A DNA stretch of 64,000 nucleotides from Akebia trifoliata (lineage: Eukaryota > Streptophyta > Magnoliopsida > Ranunculales > Lardizabalaceae). The notes beneath the pieces are model-generated. The model did no database searches, was not told the DNA's origin, and saw only the letters and a program-made list of their open reading frames with translations. A program made the position numbers and the translations under genes. Of the stretch, positions 1-12,849 are shown piece by piece. The stretch covers positions 1,364,001 to 1,428,000 of the forward strand of contig CM030709.1 in NCBI GenBank assembly GCA_017979445.1, read 5' to 3'. How positions within the stretch are numbered: position 1 is the stretch's first letter; each line of letters begins with the position of its first letter.

Positions 1-1472
1 CGTGGATCCCCATTCCAAGGTTTGATGGTAACCAATTTGATAAAGTAAGGTTTGGTGGGTAACAAACTTCATAAAGTAAGATTCCCTTAGAGTTATCGGG
101 TTCAAGGGAGTTTTTGTAATAAAAATGCAACAATTAGGTTTGTAGGGGAAGTCTCTCTTTTTTTTTTAAACACAAAAACCACTAATTAACCCCTTCATTT
201 TTCTATTGATGTTAGATACCCCCTCGGCTGTTTTTCACACTAGCCGTATGCGTATCCTTTGAAGAGCCATTTAATTTTATTAAAAAAAAAATAAAAAAAA
301 TGATGATTTAGCCCTCATGTTTTAACTAATATTACAGAGACCCTGCACTTTTCAAATTGATGACATGCAATCTTAAGTGCTCACATTCAACCTCTATTAT
401 TATTATTATTATTTTTTTTTTTTGAAAAAAGAAAGTGATTTACCCTCCCCCCTCTTTTGATTGATATTAGAGATGTCCATATATTTGCGTCCCTTACAGG
501 GGCGTCACTGAATCTTATAATTATATTTCTTTTGTTGATTTAGTTGTTTTCTATCTGACGACGTGCATCCATTGGCCTCAATCTTCCTAAATTAAGAAAA
601 ATGACTTAAAGGCCCTCACCAACCTTCAATCGTTGTTCAGTCCCAAGAATATATAGTACAAAGTTCGGATTCAGTAATTATTGGGAGGAGAATCAATTTT
701 GATTAATTTGGATAATTTAAAAAAAATTTATAAAAAAATCAAAAAAATAATTTAAAGAATATAAAAATGATGTTTTTGAGTTTCTTTTCATAATCCATCC
801 CTTCAACTCCCTAAAAATCTTTTCCTATTCTTAAGATTTTAATGTTGAAGAAAATAATATTTTTGAGATATCAAGCATAAGCCAAGCTTTTTATTTTTAT
901 TTTTTATAAATCCTAAAATTTATGATTTAAGTGTGAATCTTCCCTGCCCTCCTCCTCAACTATGACAACTAAATAACAAATTCTGTGATGGAAGAGAGAG
1001 GCGTATAGAGTGGGTGGTCTTGGGCAGTTGAGTTGATTTTAGTGTAAAGTTTTCTTTGCCACATGATGTGTCCAACACAATTTCACATCATGTAATGTGT
1101 TTAGATGGGTGTTTTAAAGAGAATATGGCTAACCTGACTAACTTAACATGATTTTAAATCTTACTAAGGGTCCTCGGGCCCACATGTGGTAATCCAACAC
1201 CAAACCCTATAGATTTCATGGTAAAACTCAAATTTTTTTTTTTTTTTATATATAAAAAAAATCTGGCTTTATCCAATGTCTCAAAAATGGACTGCCACCT
1301 AACTCCCAATTCTAAAATAAAAATACATTGATAAAAAATAGTTCTTTTTTATTTTTAAAGTTCTTAAAATTTTATGATTAACATCCTTGTGTCACCCAAT
1401 CATTATTTTGGATGCCACTTGGTGACGTGGTCATAGAACATTCCTTAGTGAGATAAGCATTATTATTATAAA

Positions 1473-1633
1473 AAGAATTGTGATGAATGCACACGGTTGA
1501 TATGCAACTGACATGACAAGTGCACAAAACCAAAGATCTTTTTCTTCAGGATATACAAGAAAAAGATCTGCGATTCTATGCTCTTACTACATCATCCGCC
1601 TACCAAAAACCGCATGCATTCATCATTATTCTT
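1473..1633. repeat. MITE-like inverted-repeat element
   Basis: The left end (AAGAATTGTGATGAATGC) matches the reverse complement of the right end (AAGAATAATGATGAATGC), and similarity continues inward to a CGG motif. The interior is itself partly palindromic around GATCTTTTTCTTC. A relative with the same interior order lies at about 14297-14443. Flanking TATAAAA-like bases could be a target duplication, but the AT-rich context makes that weak. Confidence 0.6.
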
Positions 1634-2949
1634 ATAAAAATGTTAGACCTAATATTTATCAAATTAGTCAGAGCACAGTTGCACCATGTTTTAATTAGTT
1701 GGATCAATGTGTGTTTTATTAAAAAGCTATAAAATATCTATCTATCTATCTATATATATATATGTATATTCTAAAACCATTTATTTATTTGGGCACCAGG
1801 ATAGTACTAAAAAACCTATGGTTCATTAGTTGAACAAATTCAATTGCAAAATTCAATCGATCAGACCATATTTTCGGTAAGATTTTTAGAACACTGGTAT
1901 TTACCATACTATTTCACAATGGTGGATTGACTGTTAATGCCCAAAACATGGTGATATATGGTGCAAATCAAAGTCAGCTGGATTTTGGTTTGACCTTATA
2001 TCTTGTTGGATTGGTTCTGGATCAACTATGTTCTTATCTAATAGGGACCTAATCCACTAAAATATGAAAAAATATTTGATATAATTATATTTCGTTAAAA
2101 TATGTAGAGTTTTTTAGATTTTATATATAAAATCAGATTTGGCCTGAATCAAATTTAAGCTAATTGTTATTGATAGTGTTTAGATCCTAATATTGAGACC
2201 CGATAAAGGTCTGGTCCAATGTTTATAAGATTAGTTTCTTGTCCAACTGATCAGATTCATTTTCAAATTATTAACAAACTAATTACCAACAAACTACTAA
2301 GAGAATTCAAACTCTCAAATACAAGTAGACTAACACATGATTCCTTTCTTGTTGGTTCTTATTTACGCAGAATCATATGCCATGCAATATAAAGTCATTG
2401 TGGTCTTTTTAAAAAGTGGTACATAATTCCTTTCTTCTTATCTATAGAGAATCATGTGGAGTCCGACTTTGAAGGGGACAGACCGTTTCAAATTTTGAAG
2501 GAACCCTCCTTGTTATAAGACAAGTGACGTTTTGAATTTATTTCATACCCTTACATTTCCACCAAAATTGAGAATACCTCCTGAAAATGCCACGTGTAAT
2601 CTAATGGAGAGAGTTCTTCGAAACTCTGAAGCGGGCTGCTTGCTTGAAAGATTTTTTTCGAATCATGTGCCATGCAATAGAAAATCCTTTAAATTCTCGA
2701 ATTGTTTATTTATTTGTTGATTAATGATACACATCTACACATCCCCATAACATTTATGCAAATGTGTATCGCAAGACATAAAATCTATAATTTTAGCACA
2801 TGCCATGTTAGGAGAGTATTTTTAGTATGTCGTGGGGGAGTCTGATAATCACGACTAAAAAATTAAAGGAGTTGTGATTTTCTAACTCCTTGCATGTTTA
2901 AGCATAGAACCATATATATTTTCCTTGAGAAGCACATGTGCAGTTGTAC

Positions 2950-3158
2950 TAAGGGTGCAACTTGGTTCGGGTTAGTTCAGTTTAGAGTAAACTTAGAATC
3001 GAACCGACCAAGATCAGTTTCATTATATGAGAACCAAAATCGAACCGAATTATTTTATAACCGAACCAATCCAAATCGAACTTATTTCGGTTTGGTTTGG
3101 TTCAGTTCCATGGGTTGTCAAGGAAGAGTAGAAATTCTTTAGGTTCTTTTGCATCTTA

Positions 3159-3206
<48 letters not shown>

Positions 3207-3756
3207 GGCGGGGGGAACCTGTCGCATCCTCAGGTGGCACCGTCGGAAGACACAGCATCGCAGGATGCACCATCACAGTCACAGGTCTTCCTGTCGCAGG
3301 TTGCAACTTGAGAGAGAGAAAGAGCGAGTGAGAGAGATAGGTGAGGCAGTCGATGGCAGTTGCAGGCCTCAGGCAGCAGAGATGACATAGAGAGAGCGAG
3401 CGAGCGAGAGAGAAAAAGAGGTGAGGCAGCTGGTGGCAGTAGCAGGCCTCAGGCCATAGAGACGACAGAGAAAGAGACGAGAGGGAGAGACGAGGGTTTG
3501 GTTAGGTTAGATTAGATTTTGTAAGAAATAAGAAATATAAATATAAATTTTATTCTTTTATTTTAAATTAATATTATTCGATTTTCGGGTTAGTTCAATT
3601 TTTTATATTACTTAAACAGAGAATCGAATCGAATTTATCGATTTTTTATTTTTTAAATTCAAAACCGAATCGATATCAATCTAAACCTAACCAAACCAAT
3701 CCAATTGCACGATTTGGTTCGATTCTTGATTTAAATCAAATTAAGTTGCACCCCTA
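2950..3756. mobile_element. hAT-like non-autonomous element with GA-rich cargo
   Basis: The termini are TAAGGGTGCAACTT on the left and the reverse complement of TAGGGGTGCAACTT on the right. Subterminal GGTTCGG / GAACCGAACC repeats follow on both sides. The flanking 8-mers (AGTTGTAC and TTTTGTAT) agree at five positions, so any target duplication has decayed. The same termini and subterminal repeats occur in the element at 51558-52690, which makes these two members of one family. The interior (3162-3500) is a GA microsatellite plus a degenerate tandem repeat unlike the AT-rich ends. No transposase is visible. Confidence 0.72.
3162..3500. repeat. GA microsatellite and 80-bp tandem repeat
   Basis: An uninterrupted GA run covers about 3162-3200. 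Further on, two imperfect tandem copies with an 80-bp period (from 3341 and from 3421) share GTGAGGCAG, then GGCAGT, then GCAGGCCTCAGGC, with GA-rich linkers. Open frames across it are low-complexity Arg/Glu runs and not genes. Confidence 0.8.
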
Positions 3757-3763
3757 TTTTGTA

Positions 3764-3940
3764 TCATGATAAAATGACTCCCCATTTGGTATACTCAATT
3801 GACTCCCCTATCGTGACATGTGCTAAAATCATAGATTTGCACTCTTTGGGATAAAGAAATGCAGATCTATGATTGTAGCACATGTCACATAACAAATGAG
3901 TCAATTGAGTATGCCAAGTGGAGAAGAGTCACGTTATCAT
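3764..3940. repeat. Long hairpin MITE upstream of ENGase
   Basis: Two arms of about 78 bp are near-perfect inverted copies (about 3764-3840 and 3862-3940). Both contain the sequence of TACTCAATTGACTC, ACATGTGCTA and ATCATAGAT in mirrored order. The element begins 8 bases after the hAT-like element ends and lies about 340 bp before the ENGase start codon. Relatives occur at 21783-21949, 28935-29027 and 36737-36873. Confidence 0.82.
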
Positions 3941-4276
3941 TACTCTATGCCGTCATGTACACCAAAGAAAAATATCTATGATTCTGTGCACCGACACGTG
4001 TGTTGTGATGAGTTTGGAAATCATTATTCAGAAAATATATATATCGTAAATCAGTTTCCACGTTTTAGGATTCGAAAAGCACGATAAGGAATGACTCTTT
4101 TAGAACTTGAGAGACGACCTTGGAGTTGCCGCTCGCTCGTCAACTTAAACTTAAAGCTACCGTCTCCACCACGTCCACCATAAATGAAGAATCTCCTTCT
4201 CATCTTCGTAAAACGCGAAACCATAATTTCTGCAAGAAACCTCCTCAGATCAATCCTTCAGTGCTTCTTCTCCGCC

Positions 4277-7200
4277 ATGGATCGATTAAAACATGAACAA
4301 TTACAATTACAAGAAGAAGAATCCTCTCTATCAGTGGATCCTCCTCCTTTCGATCCTTTGAAGCCCTCTTTACCGGTCTCGTTTCCCCTTAATAATCTCA
4401 AAGACCTAGAATCGAGATCCTATTTCAACTCCTTTCACTTCCCCTTCAACAAAGCCTCTGTTCCTCTTCCTTCAGCTTCATCTTCTTTGCCTTCTCGTCC
4501 AAGGATTCTTGTCTGCCATGACATGGCAGGTGGTTACATAGAAGATAAGTGGGTTCAAGGAGGGACGAATGAGGAGGGTTACGCCATCTGGCATTGGTAT
4601 TTGATGGATGTGTTCGTTTATTTCTCTCATACTCTTGTAACGCTCCCGCCTCCCTGTTGGACCAACGCCGCACACACTCACGGTGTTAAGGTACATTAAT
4701 TTTGGGATCAATTTGAGTTGGGGTTTTGGTTTATTTTGAGGTTTTCTCTTTTAGAAATTCTATTACGAAGTTTGCAATGATGCATAATTGAAATAATGAT
4801 GACAAGTTTTGAACTTTGGTCTTGGTTTAGACAAACTGGATTAGTTTAATCTATGAGAGAATAATTCAAAATTAAATTTCTGTTTGGATCATTTTTTATT
4901 TTTATTTTTTTTTGGTTCAGCAAAAAAAAAAAGGTTTTTTTTTTCAGGTTTGCAAATGGCTTTCTAAATGGGATTCATAATTATCTCCACGCTTTACAGT
5001 TTAACAATCAGAGCTTAATGGGTCCTATTCAGTCCTTCTACATTTCTTAATATATAATAAAAACTTCACCTTTTTATTACCCTGTTGTGTAAATCATGGA
5101 TCAATTACTAAAGTAATATAATGCAAATAAATAAGGTGGCCACTTAAATTGATTGTCCTAACACCGATACATCTAACGATCATACATTCACATTCTGGTT
5201 GTCGAAAGGTGAGGTCTTGACGTTTAAATCTGTGTCACTATCAAGATAAATTTTTTCCTATTAATGGGATTGATGAAATTTATGTTTACTGTTCATAGTT
5301 CATTATTTCCTAATTTCCCTTTGGTTTCATATCAATGTGAAGGTTCAATTCTTTTCTTTTACTTTCTTTATTCCAGTTTTTATTTGATGCTTGATTTCAT
5401 TGGTGCATGAAATTTAAGGTACTGGGAACGTTCATCACCGAGTGGGATGAAGGAAGAGTTATTTGCAATGCACTACTATCAACAAAGGAGTCTGCACAGA
5501 TGTACGCTGAGCGCTTGACAGAGCTTGCCACTGCTTTGGGCTTTGATGGCTGGCTGGTATGTTTGTATACTATGCAACTATTGACCATATCATCCATAAT
5601 TTGAAGATTTGTATTCAATGTTTATGGTAGATTATCATTTTTTTTTGTATAAAATTTTGTTATGCGGGCTTTACAACTATTCTAATTTTAATTGTCTTGA
5701 TAATGTTTGCCAAATCATGGATTATCTGAAAATATGCCCAAGTAATCCGTAATCTGGCCTAGAAATGCATTAGGATTGGCAAGCAAAAAAATCTGGCTTC
5801 TAAGACAAGCTTTGTTTTATAGAGCTGAATGTTAGATGGTAAAAAAAGCATCATGTTAATACATTTAGTGAAGCATAAGTAAGAATGTTGATATGGATGA
5901 TGAATGAAAAGACTAGTATAAGTAAAATTAGAAATAAATGCATTTGAGAAAATGTTGGAGGAACTCCAAGAGGTGATAAACTAAGTGAAAGTCGATTGAG
6001 GTAGTTTGGGCATGTTTGACGATAATTGATAATCATCACTAAATTGAGCAACTTATTGAAAAATTTGCGATTAAATCGTGACTTTTTCCTTCACCAATTT
6101 GATCACGATTGGTGTGAACTTTGCAATTCAATTATGAACTTCACAATGATTAAATTGGGAAAAACAAAAGATGACCTTAATGCACTAGTAAGAGGAGATG
6201 ACCATTTTACTGATGCAAATGAGGATGATGCTGAATTTGATAATTTTGATCGGTTGATGAATCTTAACTTGGAAACATTGTAGTCTTTTTATATTTTGAA
6301 TAATATAAACGTTGAATGTGTTATGGATTTGTGGTTACTTTTTGTTGAATTATAGCTGATATCAGTATTGGGTTTGGTGATTTATTATTGTAGTTTAATA
6401 TGGGATTTGATGATAAAATATGAGGCACCACTTAGTGGAAACAATTACACATCCCCAACCTAGCTTGATTTTTTTCTGATTTCCCCCCTATTTTAGCGAA
6501 TTTTCCGCTTGTCAACTTATTCTTGAACCCTGAATTGGCTACTATGATTGATACAATTCTAGTTAGAAGGAATATACAATTTGAAGGTTCTAAATGAGCG
6601 AGAGGAAGGCCCAAAAGATTGTGGGTTGACGCAGTGGAAACATACATGAACACACTTCCAAAAGTGAAAGTTGTGGCTTTGGAATATCAGAGAAAATTCC
6701 ACTATTTAAAGTATATAGGTTTAGTTTGAGATTATTATTGCATTTTTAAAATCATATCATGCCTTTATCATCTTTACATCGTGCAAGTAACACAACTCAA
6801 ATATAATCTGTAATTTCACAACTATACTTTCTAAGAACATAAGACAACCATCTCATTTTAGAATCAGGAAAATTGTGAGACACAAAAGGTTGACAAATGT
6901 ATTTAAAGTTAAGAATGAGAGCCCAAAACCTACTTTTCTTTTGGCATGAATTTTAGTGGTCATTTCTTGGACTCTCATTCTATAGTTGACATACAGCTAT
7001 TAATTGCAGATCAATATCGAGGTTAAACTGGATGTGGGACAAATTCCTAACTTGAAAGAATTTGTCAGTCATCTAACAAAGACTATGCACTCCTCTGTAC
7101 CTGGATCTTTGGTCATATGGTGATTGCTAGGATATCCCATTTATTCTTAGTTGTTGAAGTTTCTGTCATAGTGGCATCCTTTGTGAGTTGTGACATATGC

Positions 7201-10200
7201 TGTTAGCCATTGTTGTTGTTGATGCAGGTATGACAGTGTCACTAAAGATGGTAAACTCCTCTGGCAAAATCAACTGAATGAAAACAATAAACCCTTCTTT
7301 GACTTATGTGATGGCATATTTGTAAATTATTCATGGAAGGTAATGTTTCCCGTTCCTTACTGAAGGCTTTCATTTCAACTTTTTTATTTTATTTTATTTG
7401 GATTGCATTCAAATGTTATCCTACAGGAAGAGTATCCAAAGCTTTCAGCTTCTGTTGCCGGTGAGCGGAAGTTTGACGTGTACATGGGTATTGATGTTTT
7501 TGGGCGTGGTACATATGGTGGTGGACAGTGGACTGTACGTAGACTTAAACATGTCAAACACATAAAGGATTTTAGTTGTCATAAACTAATTGTTTATTCC
7601 TGCTGTAAATTTCATATTGTATTTCTAGCTTTGAATATGTATGATCACCTGGAGTCATGACTCTCATTCTCAAAATGCTATATTTTTGGGATTAGACCCA
7701 TAGCTCAATTGGTTTAACACATTGCAAAGTAACTTTGAGGTTGGGTTCAAATCCAGCTTACCCATTAAAAAAAAGTGGTGTATGTTAAATTTTATAGTGC
7801 ACCTCTAAAGGGCTTGGGCCCACTTGATATGTCCTAATGAAGGGGAACCACTTTACAAATTCATCCTGACTCAATAGGAGATTGTAACGTATTTTTCCTA
7901 CAGCGATTTTCCCATTCTTTTTTATGCTCACCATCATAATCAAAGAAAGCCTTCTCCAAAAAATTGGCTTCTACTAAATTTAGGCGGTGCGAAGTTTTCT
8001 CTCCAGCTGCTATCAATATGCTCACTAGAAAAAAAAAATCCCCCTTCATACCCAACAAATTAACTTTCTAGGGCCTATGTCAAAGGTTTTTTTCTCTCTA
8101 AATCATTAAAGATTATATATGTACCTCATCGCTTTCTCCCTCAATTTCATAGTGGCCCGTAAATTTTATGGTGAAATGCTTTTTTTTTGTACCACATAAC
8201 AACATTCAGGATATCTTTTGATTATAAAAATTATTTGCACATCAGACAAATGTTGCCCTTGATGTATTGAAGAAAGATGACGTATCAGCTGCCATATTTG
8301 CTCCTGGATGGGTCTATGAAACTAAGCAGCCGCCTGACTTTCAGACTGCCCAAAATCGGTACTATAATTTTCTTTTGATTTTGCATGTTTTCTGATAATT
8401 GTTAATTTCTACGTGTGCCTACTAGTAATTTTCCTGATTCTTTGCAGAAATCATTTAGTTTTATCAACAAAAAAATGCTGTCCTTGATTACGAGAATAAT
8501 TCTTGAACGTGTGATATTTCTAATCTTAGCATAGTTTAATGTAAGATGATGCACTCATGATTGCTGATGGTTTGGCATCCCTTTGGCACACAGAAAGTGA
8601 AATTGTTGCTGGAGTTGCATAAACCTCACACATGAATTCTAATTCCTTGAAGAGTTATAATCATATAAATTAGTATCTCTGTTTTTTTGTATGCATGTGA
8701 GAAATTTGCTGGAATTTCCTATGATTTACATCCCCACTGTTTTGTCACCTACAAATGATCTCCACATATAGCTTCTGTGGTCGATGTTACCATCTCATAT
8801 AGTCTGATTATCATAAGTTGTAACTGTCCATGCATTTTTAGAGTGCCTTCACAATTCAGACGACTAAAAGATTATCTTTTCTTTTGTTCCTGTGTTCCAT
8901 TTTGAAAATTGAAGCCTGAACTCAATGTTATATGCATGAGGTCCACCACTAGGGCAAATGCCTCTTCTCTGACAGCTAACATCTAAAGCGCATTATTTTC
9001 CATTTTTGTTAATCTTGCGTATTCATCTGGCACTTCAAGTATATAGCCGCTGTGTTCGTTGAAATTGGCCTTTACATATGTATGGATTATCAGTGTTTCT
9101 AAAACCAGACTAGACTGGCAGGTCGAACTGGTCAGCTTCAATACTTGAGAGCTGCTATAAAACTGATTTCTTGTGAGAGGATGGTTAAATTATTCAAACT
9201 GATGTCTTCTTTTATATAAAAAAAAAATAGCACATTTGGTTTTAAATAAATTTAATTTGGTGTTGTGTGACATAATGGTTCACCCTGGTTGACTTGGTGT
9301 TTGGATGCCTGGCAATTGTTTCAATTCACGGGCTAGTTTGGTTTTCAAAACACTGCAAATTATACCAATCCTTCCAGTTTCTTACATGTTATAATACTCT
9401 TTTCTATATAGCTCGTAATTGTTTGACATCTTTTCTGGTCGTGTTCTTTGTGTACACTGTGCAGTTGGTGGGGTCTTGTTGAGAAATCATGGGGAAAACT
9501 TCAATACTATCCCAAAGTACTACCTTTCTACTCAAATTTTGATCAGGTTGCAACTTTACTCCATTTCTTTTTGGGTAACAAAATTATAATTTCTAAATGT
9601 TCTAAAGCATATGAAAGATTACATTTAAAATAAATAAGCAAAAGCACTTGAGTATCCATTGTCTTATCTCTTAAGAATGTGTTGTTTTTTGAAATTTTAG
9701 TGACTTCATACCATTGATGACATTATCGTATATGGATATTACACTGTCTTTAAATTTGTTCAGGGACATGGTTATCATTTTTCTGTTGATGGGGAGCAAG
9801 TATCAAATGATCCTTGGTACAATATTTCCTGCCAGAAGTTTCAAGTATGCACCTAGTAGATTTGTTTCTTCTATTAAATTTCATTCAATATGATGAGCTT
9901 ATTTGTTAATTTGTCATTTATGTTGCCTGTCAATTTTCCATTGATGTAAGCGTAAAATGAAGTTATATGTATCAACTTATTAATTTTCTTCTTTATGAAC
10001 ATCTTGAAACAATTGAAATCTCAATGCAATGATGTCCAAAGTCATTCTTGAAACCTACATTTAACTGAACTGGCCTGGTAACCAACCGTATTATACGTAC
10101 ATGGGTCAACACCAACACAGATTAATGAAATTACTCATCGTTCTACCAAAACCTAGAAAAATCCAACTGGTTCACTTTTTTACTATTATTAATTGTAAAT

Positions 10201-12536
10201 AGACGTATCTACTTATATAAAAAAAGTTAGACATATCTTTGGTTTGTTAGCAAGCTTTTTTGCTTCCGTCTAAATTTTGAAGTCTCGAAAGTTTTTTTGT
10301 AATGTTTAAGTTACTTTCCATTACTTACTCCTCAATATTATTTCTCTTTTTTCCATTTATAACAGCCTACCCTGGACAATGCTGTGGACCCTAGTACAAA
10401 TACAATTGAAGTCTTGCTTGAGTAAGTTCTCAATGCGTATATATATTTTTTCATATATGAGAAAGTAGATTGACTGAAAATATATCCTGAATGTTAACCT
10501 TATCTCTCAGTAGGCTTCTTGGATGGGGTAAGGTCCCCCTGAATAAATCAACTGGACACATTTCATATACAGTCTGAATGTTAACCTTCTCTCTTGATAG
10601 CCTTCGGATTTTCAGTCAGTTGAGATCTTATCAGTTTGATTTTTTTCGTCTGCTTATAAATGGAAAGGTAGTACACCTATACATGGGCTGATTGCATATT
10701 ATGGTGTGTAGAGAGCGATATATCTTATCTGGCATTCTACGTTTCTTTTGAAATTTTGTATCATTACAATCTGTATGTAAGAGTGTATCATTGCCTAACT
10801 TCTTTTTTCCTTTTGAAAATTGTTTCTCTTGAAAGTATTTGCTTGTCGGAAACAGTAACAAAATTCTGTGATTTTTTCAGAAAAATCAGAAAAAACTCGG
10901 CGAGTAAGGGGTTCCCTGATTACTTTACCAAATTAATCGATGAATAGTAGAATCAATCATCGATTCTCCCAATTAGTCAGCGAATTGTTGAATTGGAAAA
11001 AAAAAATCTGATCAACTAAATCAGCCCTTACCTCACTCCATTTCTCAAAACCCTAACTCCGTAATGCACCTATTGTTTTGCTTAAATTTTTTATCATCCC
11101 CAATTTTTGCCCATTTTTTTTTTAATCTTTCCCAAATTAAACAAAACTACCTCCCACTAAATAATTTCCAAATTCGAACTATGTTACTATGGTTGGAAAC
11201 ATTATCTCTATTTTGCACTGTGGAGTTCTACATGGCATGTTTCTTTCTGCAGTTTGGTTAGAAAGTTAACTTCTGTGGATGAGGGTTCTGTGTTCTAATT
11301 TGTTGTATATGGTAGTTTTAAGGATACCTCTTATAGTGGCGGTGGTAACATCAAGTTTAAAGGAACTCTTGAAGACGGTGCTTATTTCGTGACAAGACTC
11401 TTTCAAGGAGAGCTTCCTCTGGATGATCAACCAATCCACGTTACACACTCTGTAAGCTCTCCCTTCTGATGGGTAAACTAGATTTTGAAAACAGTTATTA
11501 ATCCAATTTGATTCTTAATTCATGAATTGAAGATTAAAACATGAGTACAGCACCTGCATTCATTGTATCCCACTTAAAAAATAAGTTGGGCCAGAAGCTA
11601 GATCCAGTGGTTGATTTTCAGTTTATAAATATCTCATGCATCCAGTGGTTGTTTTGAAATAACATTAGGGCTTCACTCCTTGGTTCTAACATAAATTTAG
11701 GACATCTTAAAATTATCATTATCAGCACATCCCAAGCTTACTCTTAAAACTAACTTTATACTTCCATGCAGGTGAGGTCGGATGGAATCTCTATGTTGGG
11801 TCTCTCACTTGAATTCACTTCTAACACAAACAGAAGAACATCAGTCTTTCTTTCTTCTGGGGCAAGTACCTTATTTGCCATGAGCCACTTCGCCAGCAAA
11901 TTTGATAAAGTAATTATGCCACTTCGAGTTACAAAGTTAGAAAGAGAAGCTGAAAATGCTCCAGGATGGATCATAGTGGAGAGTGGGATCTCAATGGGAG
12001 GTTACACCTTAACAGAAATTCATGTCGTCTGCTACAAGTCAAATCCCAACCTTAGTGATTTGAAATTAGAGCAAGATCCCAAATCACTAGGTACTAAATT
12101 ACCTCAGAGCCCGTCAGAATATAATGCATCACTCGGTCATATCTTGATTGAAACTTCTACCAAGAATGCAGACTTCCCACCATCTACTTCATGGGTTGTT
12201 GATGGTCAATATATCTCGTGGGCCTCAGGTTCCGAGGGGTCTAAGATGGTGAGCATCAAGATCGTTTGGAGGTTGACAGGGGGTGGCTCGCTGTTTCCTA
12301 TGTACAATATCTATGTTGAAAAATTAGCAAAACAAGCTATTGGAGTTGTGGATGGTGGCCACGAAGGAGCTGAGTACCTTGGTGTGGCAAGAGTGGAAGC
12401 CTTCTATGTGTCGAATCTTGTAGTTCCCTCGGGCATTATGAGTCTCAAATTCATAATTCAAGCATGCAGTGTGGATGGGGCTTGTCAGAAGCTTAATTCT
12501 TCTCCAGCATTTATATTGGAAGTTGAAGGCCAATAA
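4277..12536 (+). CDS. ENGase: Cytosolic endo-beta-N-acetylglucosaminidase (GH85)
   Basis: ENGase cleaves the chitobiose core of N-glycans and releases free glycans in the cytosol, on oligosaccharides from degraded glycoproteins. Exons: 4277-4690, 5419-5556, 7010-7119, 7228-7339, 7427-7534, 8246-8358, 9465-9546, 9764-9844, 10366-10421, 11316-11451, 11772-12536. All introns are GT-AG, every join keeps phase, and the product is 704 aa, close to the length known for plant ENGases. The N-terminal GH85 region contains CHDMAGGY and HTHGVKVLGTFITEW. The catalytic Asn-x-Glu lies in GWLINIE (about N186 and E188), right at the exon 2/3 junction. WYDSV, DGIFVNYSW, DVYMGIDVFGRGTYGGGQW and APGWVYE follow in family order. 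The last exon (about 254 codons) is the C-terminal beta-rich region. An in-frame ATG at 4184 would add 31 residues; 4277 (GCCATGG context) is preferred. There is no signal peptide, as expected for the cytosolic form. Introns hold a LINE fragment, a SINE and a MITE. Confidence 0.95.
5864..6720 (+). mobile_element. Degenerate LINE 3' ORF fragment in ENGase intron 2
   Basis: Translation at about 5864-6010 gives a broken version of the C-terminal region downstream of plant LINE reverse transcriptases (RMLxWM, KIRN, then RLRxFGHV with stop codons). At about 6540-6720 it resumes with the RGRPKxxW-like segment (ARGRPKRLWVDAVE). About 530 bp of other sequence separates the two, so something inserted into the remnant or it was rearranged. 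The separator carries an acidic 85-codon open frame (6026-6283) that I do not recognise. Confidence 0.68.
7690..7775 (+). mobile_element. tRNA-derived SINE head
   Basis: An A-box-like TAGCTCAATTGG (7701-7712) and a B-box GGGTTCAAATCC (7743-7754) lie at polymerase III promoter spacing and are followed by an A-rich run. No cloverleaf can be completed, so this is a SINE head and not a tRNA gene. It sits in ENGase intron 5. Confidence 0.6.
9091..9355. repeat. MITE in ENGase intron 6
   Basis: The left end CAGTGTTTCTAAAACCAGAC pairs with the right end, whose reverse complement reads CAGTGTTTTGAAAACCAAAC, and similarity continues to CTAG. The flanks share only ATTAT, so the target duplication is decayed or absent. 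Confidence 0.6.
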
Positions 12537-12849
12537 GCACCAATTTCTTTGTTGATGTGCCTTTGCGGGAAGCTTGATTCTTCTGTCATTTATATCAAAG
12601 GGTGTCGGTAAAATTAATCCCTTGTTAAAAATGGAGGGTTGTCTTTAAGCTCTTCCCTTATTCATAATGTAGATTGGTCTGGTACATTATCGATCAAAAA
12701 ATAATATTTGCTCATAATAAAGTTGCTATGTTAATGGATGGATGTTTACACATGTAATTTCTTGGAATAATTAATAATTGGAGAAAATCCTTTCTACCCA
12801 CCCAGACAGGCCAAGGAGTTGTCCATTTTCTTTTGGTTTCCCTGCCGTG

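Larger units (their letters stand above)
1..4276. other. Spacer upstream of ENGase, no gene seen
   Basis: No coding gene is recognised before the ENGase start. The stretch is AT-rich and made largely of repeats: a dispersed family (about 1-130 and 1140-1450) with relatives near 34.4-35.3 kb and inside the 44 and 53-55 kb duplicate; a small inverted-repeat element at 1473-1633; a hAT-like element at 2950-3756; and a long hairpin at 3764-3940. The open frames here are short and partly low-complexity. Confidence 0.6.

Noticed and set aside
3149..3331. Arg/Glu-repeat open frame
   Set aside because: It is a translation of the GA microsatellite inside a transposon.
6026..6283. 85-codon acidic frame in ENGase intron 2 as a host gene
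   Set aside because: It lies between two halves of a LINE remnant within an intron, lacks splice or promoter context, and is more likely transposon-derived.
7690..7775. Genuine tRNA gene
   Set aside because: A- and B-box motifs are present, but no acceptor stem or anticodon arm pairs; an A-rich run follows. It is treated as a SINE.
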